Positions 24,852 to 32,366 of a stretch of DNA of 64,000 nucleotides are shown here, one piece after another. The notes under the pieces were generated by a model. That model was not told where the DNA came from and searched no databases. It saw only the letters and a program-made list of their open reading frames with translations. Each line of letters opens with the position of its first letter. Within the stretch, counting starts at the first letter, position 1. Source of the DNA: Streptomyces glomeratus (GTDB lineage: Bacteria > Actinomycetota > Actinomycetes > Streptomycetales > Streptomycetaceae); NCBI RefSeq assembly GCF_021462825.1, contig NZ_JAKEEB010000019.1, positions 62,001 to 126,000 of the forward strand, in the 5' to 3' direction. The position numbers and the translations under genes were made by a program.

Positions 24852-25195
24852 GCGGGGGATCCGCAGAAGTCGCGGAAAACGGGCGAGTCATCGCAACGTT
24901 GGCCGAAAGTGATGGTTGAAACCGCGAACCTCGACGATTTCTCCATCAGAGTCAGGCCAAATTTTCACATGGCGATCAAGCGCCGTCCGGGGAGTGAAGC
25001 TCCGACCCGCTGTGACCTGCGTCTCTCCGGCGTGGCGGTCGTATGTCCCGTTGAGGCAGAAATGAGTGCCCAGGGGCGGGGGTTGCCACACCTCGTCCAA
25101 GAAATTTGCGCTGTCGCATTGAACACAACGGCCGTTGTCTGCGTACCCGGATGTGAGCGACCGACTGGGGGAACCCCCGGACACCGGAGGTAGGC
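24852..25195. promoter_or_regulatory. Upstream region of the sigma factor gene, lower GC, with palindrome
   Basis: This 344-bp stretch has visibly more A+T than its surroundings. A perfect 14-base palindrome ACAACGGCCGTTGT lies at 25125-25138, 57 bases before the sigU start. Open frames exist on both strands (for example 24888-25184 on the minus strand, 98 aa with a CVQC motif), but third-position bases lack the Streptomyces G/C bias, so no gene is called. The region probably holds the sigU promoter. Confidence 0.45.
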
Positions 25196-25786
25196 GTGCG
25201 CAAGGATTCCGCCGTGGCTGATGAACGAAGGCCCAGGGCCCGACATCGCATGACCTCGTCCTCGGCGTCTTCTTCGACCGAGCCGGACGAGGAGTTGATG
25301 CGTGCCCTGTACCGGGAACACGCGGGACCCCTGCTCGCCTACGTGCTGCGCCTGGTCGCGGGTGACCGGCAGCGCGCCGAGGACGTCGTGCAGGAGACGC
25401 TCATCCGTGCCTGGAAGAACGCCGGCCAGCTCAATCGAGCGACCGGTTCGGTACGCCCCTGGCTGGTGACGGTCGCCCGGCGCATCGTCATCGACGGCCA
25501 CCGCAGCCGGCAGGCCCGGCCGCAGGAGGTCGACCCGTCGCCGCTGGAGGTCATCCCCGCGGAGGACGAGATCGACAAGGCGTTGTGGCTGATGACACTG
25601 TCGGACGCGCTGGACGACCTGACCCCGGCACACAGGGAGGTCCTGGTCGAAACGTACTTCAAAGGGCGTACGGTCAATGAGGCGGCCGAAACGCTCGGCA
25701 TCCCCAGCGGAACGGTGCGCTCCAGGGTGTTCTACGCCCTGCGGTCCATGAAGCTGGCACTGGAGGAGCGGGGGGTGACGGCATGA
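25196..25786 (+). CDS. sigU: ECF RNA polymerase sigma factor (SigU-like)
   Basis: A 196-aa extracytoplasmic-function sigma factor. Region 2 is at about residues 33-100 (LMRALYREHAGPLLAYVLRL, then EDVVQETLIRAWKN, RPWLVTVARR) and region 4 at about 130-190 (TPAHREVLVETYFKGRTVNEAAETLGIPSGTVRSRVFYAL). The GTG at 25196 has GGAGG five bases upstream, which favours it over the ATG at 25250. The anti-sigma gene overlaps its stop by four bases. In S. coelicolor the syntenic pair, as I recall, is sigU/rsuA, where unchecked SigU blocks development and alters protein secretion. Confidence 0.9.
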   Translation: MRKDSAVADERRPRARHRMTSSSASSSTEPDEELMRALYREHAGPLLAYVLRLVAGDRQRAEDVVQETLIRAWKNAGQLNRATGSVRPWLVTVARRIVIDGHRSRQARPQEVDPSPLEVIPAEDEIDKALWLMTLSDALDDLTPAHREVLVETYFKGRTVNEAAETLGIPSGTVRSRVFYALRSMKLALEERGVTA

Positions 25787-26607
25787 GCAATCTGTACGGG
25801 GGGTTCGGCACTGGCGGCCCCGGGGCCGCAAGAGGTCCCCAGGGCCCACAGGGGCAGGGCGACATCCACGAAACGGTCGGTGCCTACGCCCTCGGCATAC
25901 TGGACGACGCCGAGGCGACGGCCTTCGAGGCCCATCTCGCCACCTGCGAATGGTGCGCCCAGCAGCTGGACGACCTCGCGGGCATGGAGCCGATGCTGGC
26001 CGCGCTCGCGGACCTGCCCGGCAGCCAGGGCAGCCCGGCCATCGGCGAGTCCCTGTCCGCGAAGCCCAGTCCACGGCTGGTGGAGCGGCTGGTCGACGAG
26101 GTGTCCGAGCGGCGCGCCCTGAAGCGCCGCCGCGGCTTCTACCTCGTGGCGGCCGCGGCCGCGCTGATCATCGGCGGCCCGCTGACCGTGATGGCGGTGA
26201 ACGGCGGCGGCGGCAGCGGCACCGCTCAGGACCCGATGGCCATGGGACCCGCCCAGCAGGCCTTCCAGATCATGAAGGACAAGCACTCCGCGACCGACCC
26301 GAAAACCAAGGTCGACGCCGTGGTCGCGGTCGAGCCCAGGGACTGGGGCACCCACGCCGTTCTCCAGCTGAAGAACGTCAAGGGCCCGCTCAAGTGCTCC
26401 CTGATCGCCGTCGGCAAGAACGGCGAGCGCGAGACGGTCACCTCCTGGTCCGTCCCCGAGTGGGGCTACGGCATCACGAACGCCAAGACCGAGGAGGCGA
26501 AGAAACCGCTGTACGTGCACGGTGGCGCCGCCTTCACGCCGAACCAGATCGACCACTTCGAGGTCATGACCTTCGACGGAAAGCGGCTGGTGGAGGTGAA
26601 CGCCTAG
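25783..26607 (+). CDS. rsuA: Transmembrane anti-sigma factor (RsuA-like)
   Basis: A 274-aa anti-sigma factor. A cytoplasmic zinc-binding anti-sigma domain has H51-x3-C55-x2-C58 (HLATCEWC) with HETVGAYALG before it. One membrane helix lies near residues 122-146 (GFYLVAAAAALIIGGPL), followed by an outer domain that probably senses envelope state. The start ATG overlaps the sigma stop (ATGA), so the two proteins are made together. It should hold the partner sigma factor inactive at the membrane until released. Confidence 0.9.
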   Translation: MSNLYGGFGTGGPGAARGPQGPQGQGDIHETVGAYALGILDDAEATAFEAHLATCEWCAQQLDDLAGMEPMLAALADLPGSQGSPAIGESLSAKPSPRLVERLVDEVSERRALKRRRGFYLVAAAAALIIGGPLTVMAVNGGGGSGTAQDPMAMGPAQQAFQIMKDKHSATDPKTKVDAVVAVEPRDWGTHAVLQLKNVKGPLKCSLIAVGKNGERETVTSWSVPEWGYGITNAKTEEAKKPLYVHGGAAFTPNQIDHFEVMTFDGKRLVEVNA

Positions 26608-26758
26608 GCGTTCGCGCATCCGCCTGAGCACCACCCGCGGCGTACGGGGAACGACGCCGCGGGCCGACGTGCGCAAGGGGTCCGTAGCAGGTCCGTAGCC
26701 TCTTCGGGCCCCCTTCGCGTACGGTGGACGGCTGCCCAGCACGTCAGAAGGGGGCCCG

Positions 26759-29068
26759 GTGGCCGCTCAGGTTCAACAGGAAACGGCGCTCGGCCCGGTC
26801 GGCAAGTCCGCGCACGACTCGCTCCGCGACCGGGAGATCAGCGTCGAACAGGAACACCTGGACCGGGTGTACCGGCGCCTCGAGGAGAAGATCCACGAGG
26901 CGGAGTTCCTGATGAACGACGCCGCCAAGCGCGGCCAGGTCGGCACGCCCGGGGCGCTGGCCGAGCGGGACGCGCTGGTCTTCCGGGCGGGCATCCACCT
27001 CAACCGGCTCAACAACGAGTTCGAGGACTTCCTCTTCGGCCGGATCGACCTGCTGCTCGGCAAGGACGGCAAGAAGGGACCGGACGGCGCGTACACGGCC
27101 GTCGAGCCCGCCGAGGGTGCGGTGCGCCCCGACAACACCGCCGACATCGCCGAGACCCTGCACATCGGCCGCATCGGCGTGCTCGACGAGGACTACGCGC
27201 CTCTGGTCATCGACTGGCGGGCGCCCGCCGCGGCCCCGTTCTACCGCTCCACCCCGGTCGACCCCGGGCGGGTCGTCCGCCGCCGGGTCATCCGCTCCAA
27301 GGGCCGCCGGGTGCTCGGCGTCGAGGACGACCTGATGCGTCCCGAGCTGAAGGCGCGCCTCGACGGCCGTGAGCTGCCGGTGATCGGCGACGGCGCCCTG
27401 ATGGCGGCCCTCGGCCAGGCCCGCACCCACACCATGCGGGACATCGTGGCGTCCATCCAGGCCGAGCAGGACCTGGTCATCCGCGCCCCCGCCGCCTCCG
27501 TGACCTACGTCGAGGGCGGCCCCGGCACCGGCAAGACGGCCGTCGCGCTGCACCGGGCCGCGTACCTGCTCTACCAGGACCGGCGCCGGTACGCGGGCGG
27601 CATCCTGATCGTCTCGCCCACCCCGCTGCTGGTCGCCTACACCGAGGGGGTGCTGCCCGCCCTCGGCGAGGAGGGCCAGGTCGCCATCCGCGCCATCGGC
27701 TCGCTCGTCGACGGCGCCGAGGCCACGCTGTACGACTCCCCGTCCGTGGCCCGCGCCAAGGGCTCGTACCGCATGCTCAAGGTGCTCCGGAAGGCCGCCC
27801 GCGGGGCCCTGGAACTGAACGGCGCGCCCAGCCGGCTGCGGGTCGTCGCCCTCGGCCGCCGCCTCGAACTGGAGGCCGAGGAGCTGGAGCGCATCCGGCG
27901 CACCGCGCTCGGCGGCACCGCCCCGGTGAACCTGCTGCGGCCGCGCGCCCGCAAGCTGCTGCTGGACGCCCTGTGGGCACAGTCCGGCGCCGCGACCCGG
28001 CACGCCGACCCCGAGCTGGCCGCCGAGCTTCGCTCCTCCTTCGACGAGGACGTCTCCTCCGAGGACTCCTTCCTCACGTTCCTGGACGCCTGGTGGCCCG
28101 AGCTGACCCCGGTTGCCGTACTGGAGGCGATGGCCGACGAGCGGCGGCTGGGCCGGTGGGCCCGGCGCATCCTCAACCCCGGCGAGGTGCGCAGGGTCGC
28201 GCGCTCCCTGAAGCGGGACGGGCTGTCCGTGCACGACGTGGCGATGCTGGACGAGCTGGGAGCCGTCCTCGGGCTGCCGGCGCGCCCGAAGAAGAAGCGC
28301 GAGTTCGACCCGCTGGACCAGCTGACCGGGCTCGAGGAGCTGATGCCCGTACGCGAGGAGTCGCAGCGCGAGCGCGCCGAGCGGCTCGCGGCGGAGCGGA
28401 CCGAGTACGCGCATGTGATCGTCGACGAGGCGCAGGACCTCACGCCGATGCAGTGGCGGATGGTGGGGCGGCGCGGCCGGCACGCCACCTGGACCGTGGT
28501 CGGCGACCCGGCCCAGTCGTCCTGGTCCGACCCGGACGAGGCGGCCGAGGCCCGGGACGAGGCCCTGGGCACCCGGCCCCGCCGTCGCTTCGAGCTCACG
28601 GTCAACTACCGCAACCCGGCGGAGATCGCCGAGCTGGCCTCGAAGGTGCTCGCGCTGGCCATGCCGGGCTCGAAGGCCCCGTCGGCAGTCCGCTCCACGG
28701 GCGTCGAGCCGCGCTTCGCCGTCGTCCGCGACTCCCTGGCACAGACCGTCCGCGCGGAGGCGGCGCGCCTGCTCGGCCTCGTCGACGGCACGGTCGGCGT
28801 GGTCGTCGCGATGAACCGGCGCGAGGAGGCGGCCCGCTGGCTGGAGGGGCTGGGCGAGCGGGTCGTCGCGCTCGGCAGCCTGGAGGCCAAGGGCCTGGAG
28901 TACGACGCGACGGTCGTCGTCTCACCCGCGGAGATCGCCGACGAGAGCCCCGCGGGCCTGCGGGTGCTGTACGTGGCCCTGACCCGGGCGACCCAGCAGC
29001 TGACGGTCCTCTCGGCGGGCCGGGACGAACCGGACGCGGCAGGGGTACCGGACCTGCTGCGCGACTGA
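26759..29068 (+). CDS. HelD-like SF1 helicase, RNA polymerase-associated type
   Basis: A 769-aa UvrD/Rep-fold ATPase. The N terminus is a coiled-coil arm (SVEQEHLDRVYRRLEEKIHEAEF), Walker A GGPGTGKTA is at 254-262 with K259, the DEAQ-type Walker B is in HVIVDEAQDLTPMQWRM, and TVVGDPAQSSW and VNYRNPAEIAELA follow. The C-terminal motif VLYVALTRATQQL completes an SF1A core. The arm and overall length match actinobacterial HelD, which removes stalled RNA polymerase from DNA; a subset (HelR) confers rifamycin tolerance. It could instead be a general DNA helicase. The start is the GTG at 26759 after GAAGGGGG. It is followed by 895 bases without a gene. Confidence 0.9.
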   Translation: MAAQVQQETALGPVGKSAHDSLRDREISVEQEHLDRVYRRLEEKIHEAEFLMNDAAKRGQVGTPGALAERDALVFRAGIHLNRLNNEFEDFLFGRIDLLLGKDGKKGPDGAYTAVEPAEGAVRPDNTADIAETLHIGRIGVLDEDYAPLVIDWRAPAAAPFYRSTPVDPGRVVRRRVIRSKGRRVLGVEDDLMRPELKARLDGRELPVIGDGALMAALGQARTHTMRDIVASIQAEQDLVIRAPAASVTYVEGGPGTGKTAVALHRAAYLLYQDRRRYAGGILIVSPTPLLVAYTEGVLPALGEEGQVAIRAIGSLVDGAEATLYDSPSVARAKGSYRMLKVLRKAARGALELNGAPSRLRVVALGRRLELEAEELERIRRTALGGTAPVNLLRPRARKLLLDALWAQSGAATRHADPELAAELRSSFDEDVSSEDSFLTFLDAWWPELTPVAVLEAMADERRLGRWARRILNPGEVRRVARSLKRDGLSVHDVAMLDELGAVLGLPARPKKKREFDPLDQLTGLEELMPVREESQRERAERLAAERTEYAHVIVDEAQDLTPMQWRMVGRRGRHATWTVVGDPAQSSWSDPDEAAEARDEALGTRPRRRFELTVNYRNPAEIAELASKVLALAMPGSKAPSAVRSTGVEPRFAVVRDSLAQTVRAEAARLLGLVDGTVGVVVAMNRREEAARWLEGLGERVVALGSLEAKGLEYDATVVVSPAEIADESPAGLRVLYVALTRATQQLTVLSAGRDEPDAAGVPDLLRD

Positions 29069-29659
29069 CCCGGCCGGAAACCGCCGCCCCGTGACGCCCC
29101 GGCCCGGGCCCATTGAGCCAGTCCGGCCGGGCCCGGCGGACGCCTGCACCTCGCCCCGGAGGGGGCGCGCCTGACCGAGGCGGGGACTGCGACCGCCTGG
29201 GCCGAGGCTCATATCCGGCCGGGGGCGTGCGCCCACCTGTGATCTTGGCGGCGGCCGCGTCTGCCCGCATCCGGCCGGGGCGAAGGCCCGCGCGTCGCCT
29301 GGGAGGGGCGCGGCGGACCGGGGCGGGGGCCCGCATCTGTGCTGGGCGGGGGGCTGCGACTGGCTGGCGGCGGGCTGCGACTGGCCGGGCGGGGGTCGTG
29401 CCCGGCCCGCGGGGGACCGTGTCTGCGCTGGGCGGAGGCCCCGCCTGACCGGGGCCGAAGGCCGTGACCGGCTTGGGTGCCGGTCCCGCGACCCATCCGG
29501 ACACCGGCCTGCGGAGGCCGGGCCTGCCTGGGCGGGGGTGTGCCTGACCCGTGCCGGCCCCGGTGGAAGGCGTGGCTTCCCCGTGCGGGAGCCCGGCCCA
29601 CTCGTACGGAAAATGAACTCCGGTGTGGGAATGGCCTTACCGGATCCGTTTGTTAGCCT

Positions 29660-29801
29660 GGGGTGTGGCACCGGCCCGATCCAAGCCCCCGGGCCCAACC
29701 TTTGTCGCTGAGAGCGACCACTTGCCGCGAGGCGAGCATGGCGGGTCGGTGTCACTGAACGTTCGGCAGGCCCACGTCACCACGTGACGGGGGCCTCTTT
29801 T
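29660..29801 (+). ncRNA. Candidate structured small RNA or leader upstream of malic enzyme
   Basis: A -10-like TAGCCT at 29654-29659 is followed by about 140 bases with clear hairpin potential: GTCGCT-GAG-AGCGAC (29704-29718) and a terminal stem (29768-29796) with a T run. Transcription would stop about 160 bases before the malic enzyme start. It may be a free small RNA or an attenuating leader. No known riboswitch class was recognised. Confidence 0.4.
29768..29801 (+). terminator. Terminator of the candidate RNA
   Basis: Stem 29768-29780 with 29784-29796, 12 of 13 pairs, a 3-base loop and CTTTT directly after. Confidence 0.75.
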
Positions 29802-29963
29802 CGTTGCCGTCCGGCCTCTCGTATCGTGGAACGGACTTTCCGAATTCGTGCCTCCGTGGGAACAAAACGTACGCAACCCATGGCGACTACCACGTACTCA
29901 GGGGTAGGTGCGACGATCGGACGGCACAGCTCAGCGACACGGTGAAAGCAGAGGAAGTCGGCC

Positions 29964-31385
29964 ATGGCAACGGCGCCCAGCGTCTCCTACTCGATGACCA
30001 TCCGGTTGGAGGTGCCCGCGAGCGGAACCGCCGTCTCGCAGCTCACCACCGCCGTGGAGTCCTCCGGAGGCTCGGTCACCGGCCTCGACGTCACCGCGTC
30101 CGGCCATGAGAAGCTCCGCATCGACGTCACCATCGCCGCCACCTCGACCTCCCACGCCGAGGAGATCGTCCAGAAGCTGCGCGGCATCGAGGGCGTGACC
30201 CTGGGCAAGGTCTCGGACCGTACGTTCCTCATGCACCTCGGCGGCAAGATCGAGATGGCGTCGAAGCACCCCATCCGCAACCGTGACGACCTGTCCATGA
30301 TCTACACGCCGGGTGTGGCGCGGGTGTGCATGGCGATCGCGGAGAACCCCGAGGACGCCCGCCGGCTCACCATCAAGCGCAACTCCGTTGCGGTCGTGAC
30401 GGACGGCTCGGCCGTACTGGGCCTCGGCAACATCGGCCCCAAGGCCGCGCTGCCCGTGATGGAGGGCAAGGCCGCCCTCTTCAAGCGCTTCGCCAGCATC
30501 GACGCCTGGCCGATCTGCCTCGACACCCAGGACACCGACGCGATCGTGGAGATCGTCAAGGCGATCGCCCCCGGCTTCGCCGGCATCAACCTGGAGGACA
30601 TCTCCGCGCCCCGCTGCTTCGAGATCGAGGCCCGGCTGCGTGAGGCCCTCGACATCCCCGTCTTCCACGACGACCAGCACGGCACCGCGATCGTCGTGCT
30701 CGCCGCGCTCACCAACGCACTTCGCGTGGTGGGCAAGGCGATTGAGAACGTACGCGTCGTGATGTCGGGCGCCGGCGCGGCCGGTACGGCCATCCTCAAG
30801 CTGCTGCTCGCGGCGGGCGTGAAGAGCGCCGTCGTCGCCGACATCCACGGTGTCGTGCACGCCGGCCGCGAGGACCTGGTGGACGCCGCCGAGGACTCCC
30901 CGCTGCGCTGGATCGCCGACAACACCAACCACGAGGGCCTGACCGGCACCCTCAGGGAGGCCGTGCGCGGTGCCGACGTCTTCATCGGCGTCTCCGCCCC
31001 GAACGTCCTCGACGGCGACGACGTGGCCGCCATGGCGGAGGGTGCGATCGTGTTCGCGCTCGCGAACCCCGACCCCGAGGTCGAGCCGGCAATCGCACGT
31101 CAGACGGCGGCAGTTGTGGCCACCGGCCGCTCCGACTTCCCGAACCAGATCAACAACGTCCTGGTGTTCCCGGGCGTCTTCCGGGGCCTGCTGGACGCGC
31201 AATCCCGCACGGTCAGCACGGACATGATGCTGGCCGCCGCGACCGCCCTCGCGGACGTGGTGACCGAGGACGAGCTGAACCCGAACTACATCATCCCGAG
31301 CGTGTTCAACGACAAGGTCGCGGGCGCCGTCGCCGGAGCGGTGCGCGAGGCCGTGAAGGCGGGGGAGTCGGCGACGGACGCGTAG
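29964..31385 (+). CDS. NAD-type malic enzyme with N-terminal ACT domain
   Basis: Malic enzyme oxidatively decarboxylates L-malate to pyruvate, linking the TCA cycle to acetyl-CoA supply. The 473-aa protein has an N-terminal ACT-like regulatory domain (residues about 8-85, YSMTIRLEVP onward). The malic domain (SMIYTPGVARVC, SVAVVTDGSAVLGLGNIGP, catalytic Lys in PKAAL, metal site in FHDDQHGTA) and the nucleotide-binding domain (VVMSGAGAAGTAILKLL) follow. The syntenic S. coelicolor enzyme (SCO2951) is, to my memory, NAD-dependent. The ACT domain suggests allosteric control by a small metabolite. The start is the ATG at 29964. Confidence 0.94.
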   Translation: MATAPSVSYSMTIRLEVPASGTAVSQLTTAVESSGGSVTGLDVTASGHEKLRIDVTIAATSTSHAEEIVQKLRGIEGVTLGKVSDRTFLMHLGGKIEMASKHPIRNRDDLSMIYTPGVARVCMAIAENPEDARRLTIKRNSVAVVTDGSAVLGLGNIGPKAALPVMEGKAALFKRFASIDAWPICLDTQDTDAIVEIVKAIAPGFAGINLEDISAPRCFEIEARLREALDIPVFHDDQHGTAIVVLAALTNALRVVGKAIENVRVVMSGAGAAGTAILKLLLAAGVKSAVVADIHGVVHAGREDLVDAAEDSPLRWIADNTNHEGLTGTLREAVRGADVFIGVSAPNVLDGDDVAAMAEGAIVFALANPDPEVEPAIARQTAAVVATGRSDFPNQINNVLVFPGVFRGLLDAQSRTVSTDMMLAAATALADVVTEDELNPNYIIPSVFNDKVAGAVAGAVREAVKAGESATDA

Positions 31386-31772
31386 GAACCGGCCGGCTGT
31401 GACCATTGCCACGGTGGCCGGGTACGGCGCGTCGTTGAAGGCGCTGCTCCCGGCCGCCCTCTAGGGTGGCGCCCAGGCTGAGGGCCCCCAAGGCCCTGCG
31501 AAGCGTTTCCGGGAGTGGACAGAGCGTCACCACGCCGAGGCGGTGGCGCTTTTCGTGTGACTCCCAAGGGTGTTCTCACGACTCCTACGGGTGCCGGATT
31601 GGCTTTACCGCCGCAGGTGGGGGCAGGATGCGTCTTCGGGCGCGAGGGTCTGACGAAGGACCCGGGTCCGGGGACTCACCGAGGACCCTGGCAGCATCGA
31701 CTTCGCTGTGCCCATCATGCGGCTTCGCCGCGTGGCACGCCTCAACGGCAAGAAGAACACGGGAGTAACAAC
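31386..31772. other. Gap with terminator-like hairpin and HU promoter area
   Basis: 387 bp without a gene. A hairpin at 31523-31553 (stem with one bulge, then TTT) probably ends malic enzyme transcription. A weak promoter-like pair TTGGCT (31599-31604) and CAGGAT (31624-31629), 19 bases apart, precedes hupA. HU genes are highly expressed, so a stronger promoter may be missed here. Confidence 0.4.
31523..31553 (+). terminator. Probable terminator after malic enzyme
   Basis: AGCGTCACC pairs with GGTGGCGCT through a bulged stem, followed by three T. It is 138 bases past the stop codon. Confidence 0.5.
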
Positions 31773-32054
31773 ATGAACCGCAGTGAGCTGGTGGCCGCGC
31801 TGGCCGACCGCGCCGAGGTGACCCGCAAGGACGCCGACGCCGTGCTGGCCGCGTTCGCCGAGACCGTCGGCGAGGTCGTCGCCAAGGGCGACGAGAAGGT
31901 CACCATCCCTGGCTTCCTGACCTTCGAGCGCACCCACCGTGCCGCTCGCACCGCGCGCAACCCGCAGACCGGCGACCCCATCCAGATCCCGGCCGGCTAC
32001 AGCGTGAAGGTCTCGGCGGGCTCCAAGCTCAAGGAAGCCGCGAAGGGCAAGTGA
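31773..32054 (+). CDS. hupA: HU-family nucleoid protein
   Basis: HU is a small DNA-bending dimer that compacts the nucleoid. The 93-aa protein has the standard fold: N-terminal helices MNRSELVAALADRAEVTRKDADAVLAAF, then the beta arm with FERTHRAARTARNPQTGDPIQIPA and a C terminus SAGSKLKEAAKGK. There is no Lys/Ala-rich C-terminal extension, so this is the short, vegetative-type HU (HupA) rather than the histone-H1-like HupS. The ATG at 31773 follows GGGAGTAAC. A tandem repeat array and a bidirectional terminator lie downstream, between it and convergent murA. Confidence 0.95.
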   Translation: MNRSELVAALADRAEVTRKDADAVLAAFAETVGEVVAKGDEKVTIPGFLTFERTHRAARTARNPQTGDPIQIPAGYSVKVSAGSKLKEAAKGK

Positions 32055-32067
32055 TCTTGCCGTCGTA

Positions 32068-32178
32068 CGCCGCGGAACGGCGTACGAGCCGCACCGCCAC
32101 GGAACGGTGTACGAAGCCGTACCGCCATGGAACGGCGTACGAGGCCGTACCCGCCACGGAAGCGGCACACGAGGCCCG
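32068..32178. repeat. Four imperfect 27-28-bp tandem repeats after hupA
   Basis: Units start at 32068, 32095, 32123 and about 32151. Each contains CGCCACGGAACGG followed by TACGA and a CCGTAC end; the last copy is more diverged. Confidence 0.75.
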
Positions 32179-32220
32179 GTGACGCCCCTCGGGACGGCGT
32201 ACGGGCCCAGCAAGGCCTAA

Positions 32221-32251
32221 GGGGCGGTCACCCGATCCGGGTGACCGCCCC
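32221..32251. terminator. Bidirectional terminator between hupA and murA
   Basis: A perfect stem (32221-32234 with 32238-32251) closing a 3-base loop, positioned between convergent genes. Confidence 0.8.
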
Positions 32252-32366
32252 TCGCGTGGATGCGGATGCGTGTGCACAGGTGCGCGTGCCGTGTGCACAG
32301 GCGCGCGTACTCGGCCCCGACGCGGACGCGGGCCCCCGGTGTCCCGGAGGCCCGCACGCAGAGCCG

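Larger units (their letters stand above)
29069..29963. other. 895-bp gene-free region: degenerate G+C-rich repeats, then a likely small RNA
   Basis: From about 29085 to 29600 the sequence is very rich in G+C and made of diverged short repeats: GGGCTGCGACTGGC at 29351-29364 and 29372-29385, and two GCTGGGCGG blocks. Long minus-strand open frames here are Arg/Pro/Gly-rich and not credible. From about 29650 composition changes and a hairpin-rich segment with a terminator appears (annotated separately). The remainder to 29963 is probably the malic enzyme promoter. Confidence 0.6.
32055..32366. other. Gap between convergent hupA and murA: tandem repeats and terminator
   Basis: Four 27-28-bp repeats fill the first part (annotated separately), a bidirectional hairpin lies at 32221-32251, and the remaining 110 bases are unremarkable except for two GTGCACAGG(T/C)GCGCG copies near 32270-32308. 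Confidence 0.7.

Noticed and set aside
24888..25184. Minus-strand open frame of 98 aa with a CVQC motif upstream of sigU
   Set aside because: Third codon positions lack the Streptomyces G/C preference, no ribosome site precedes the start, and the segment overlaps the expected sigU promoter.
28602..29755. Two long minus-strand frames (300 and 277 aa) across the end of the helicase gene and the following gap
   Set aside because: They are Arg/Pro/Gly-rich, typical of frames opposite high-GC DNA, and overlap a well-supported gene and a repeat tract.
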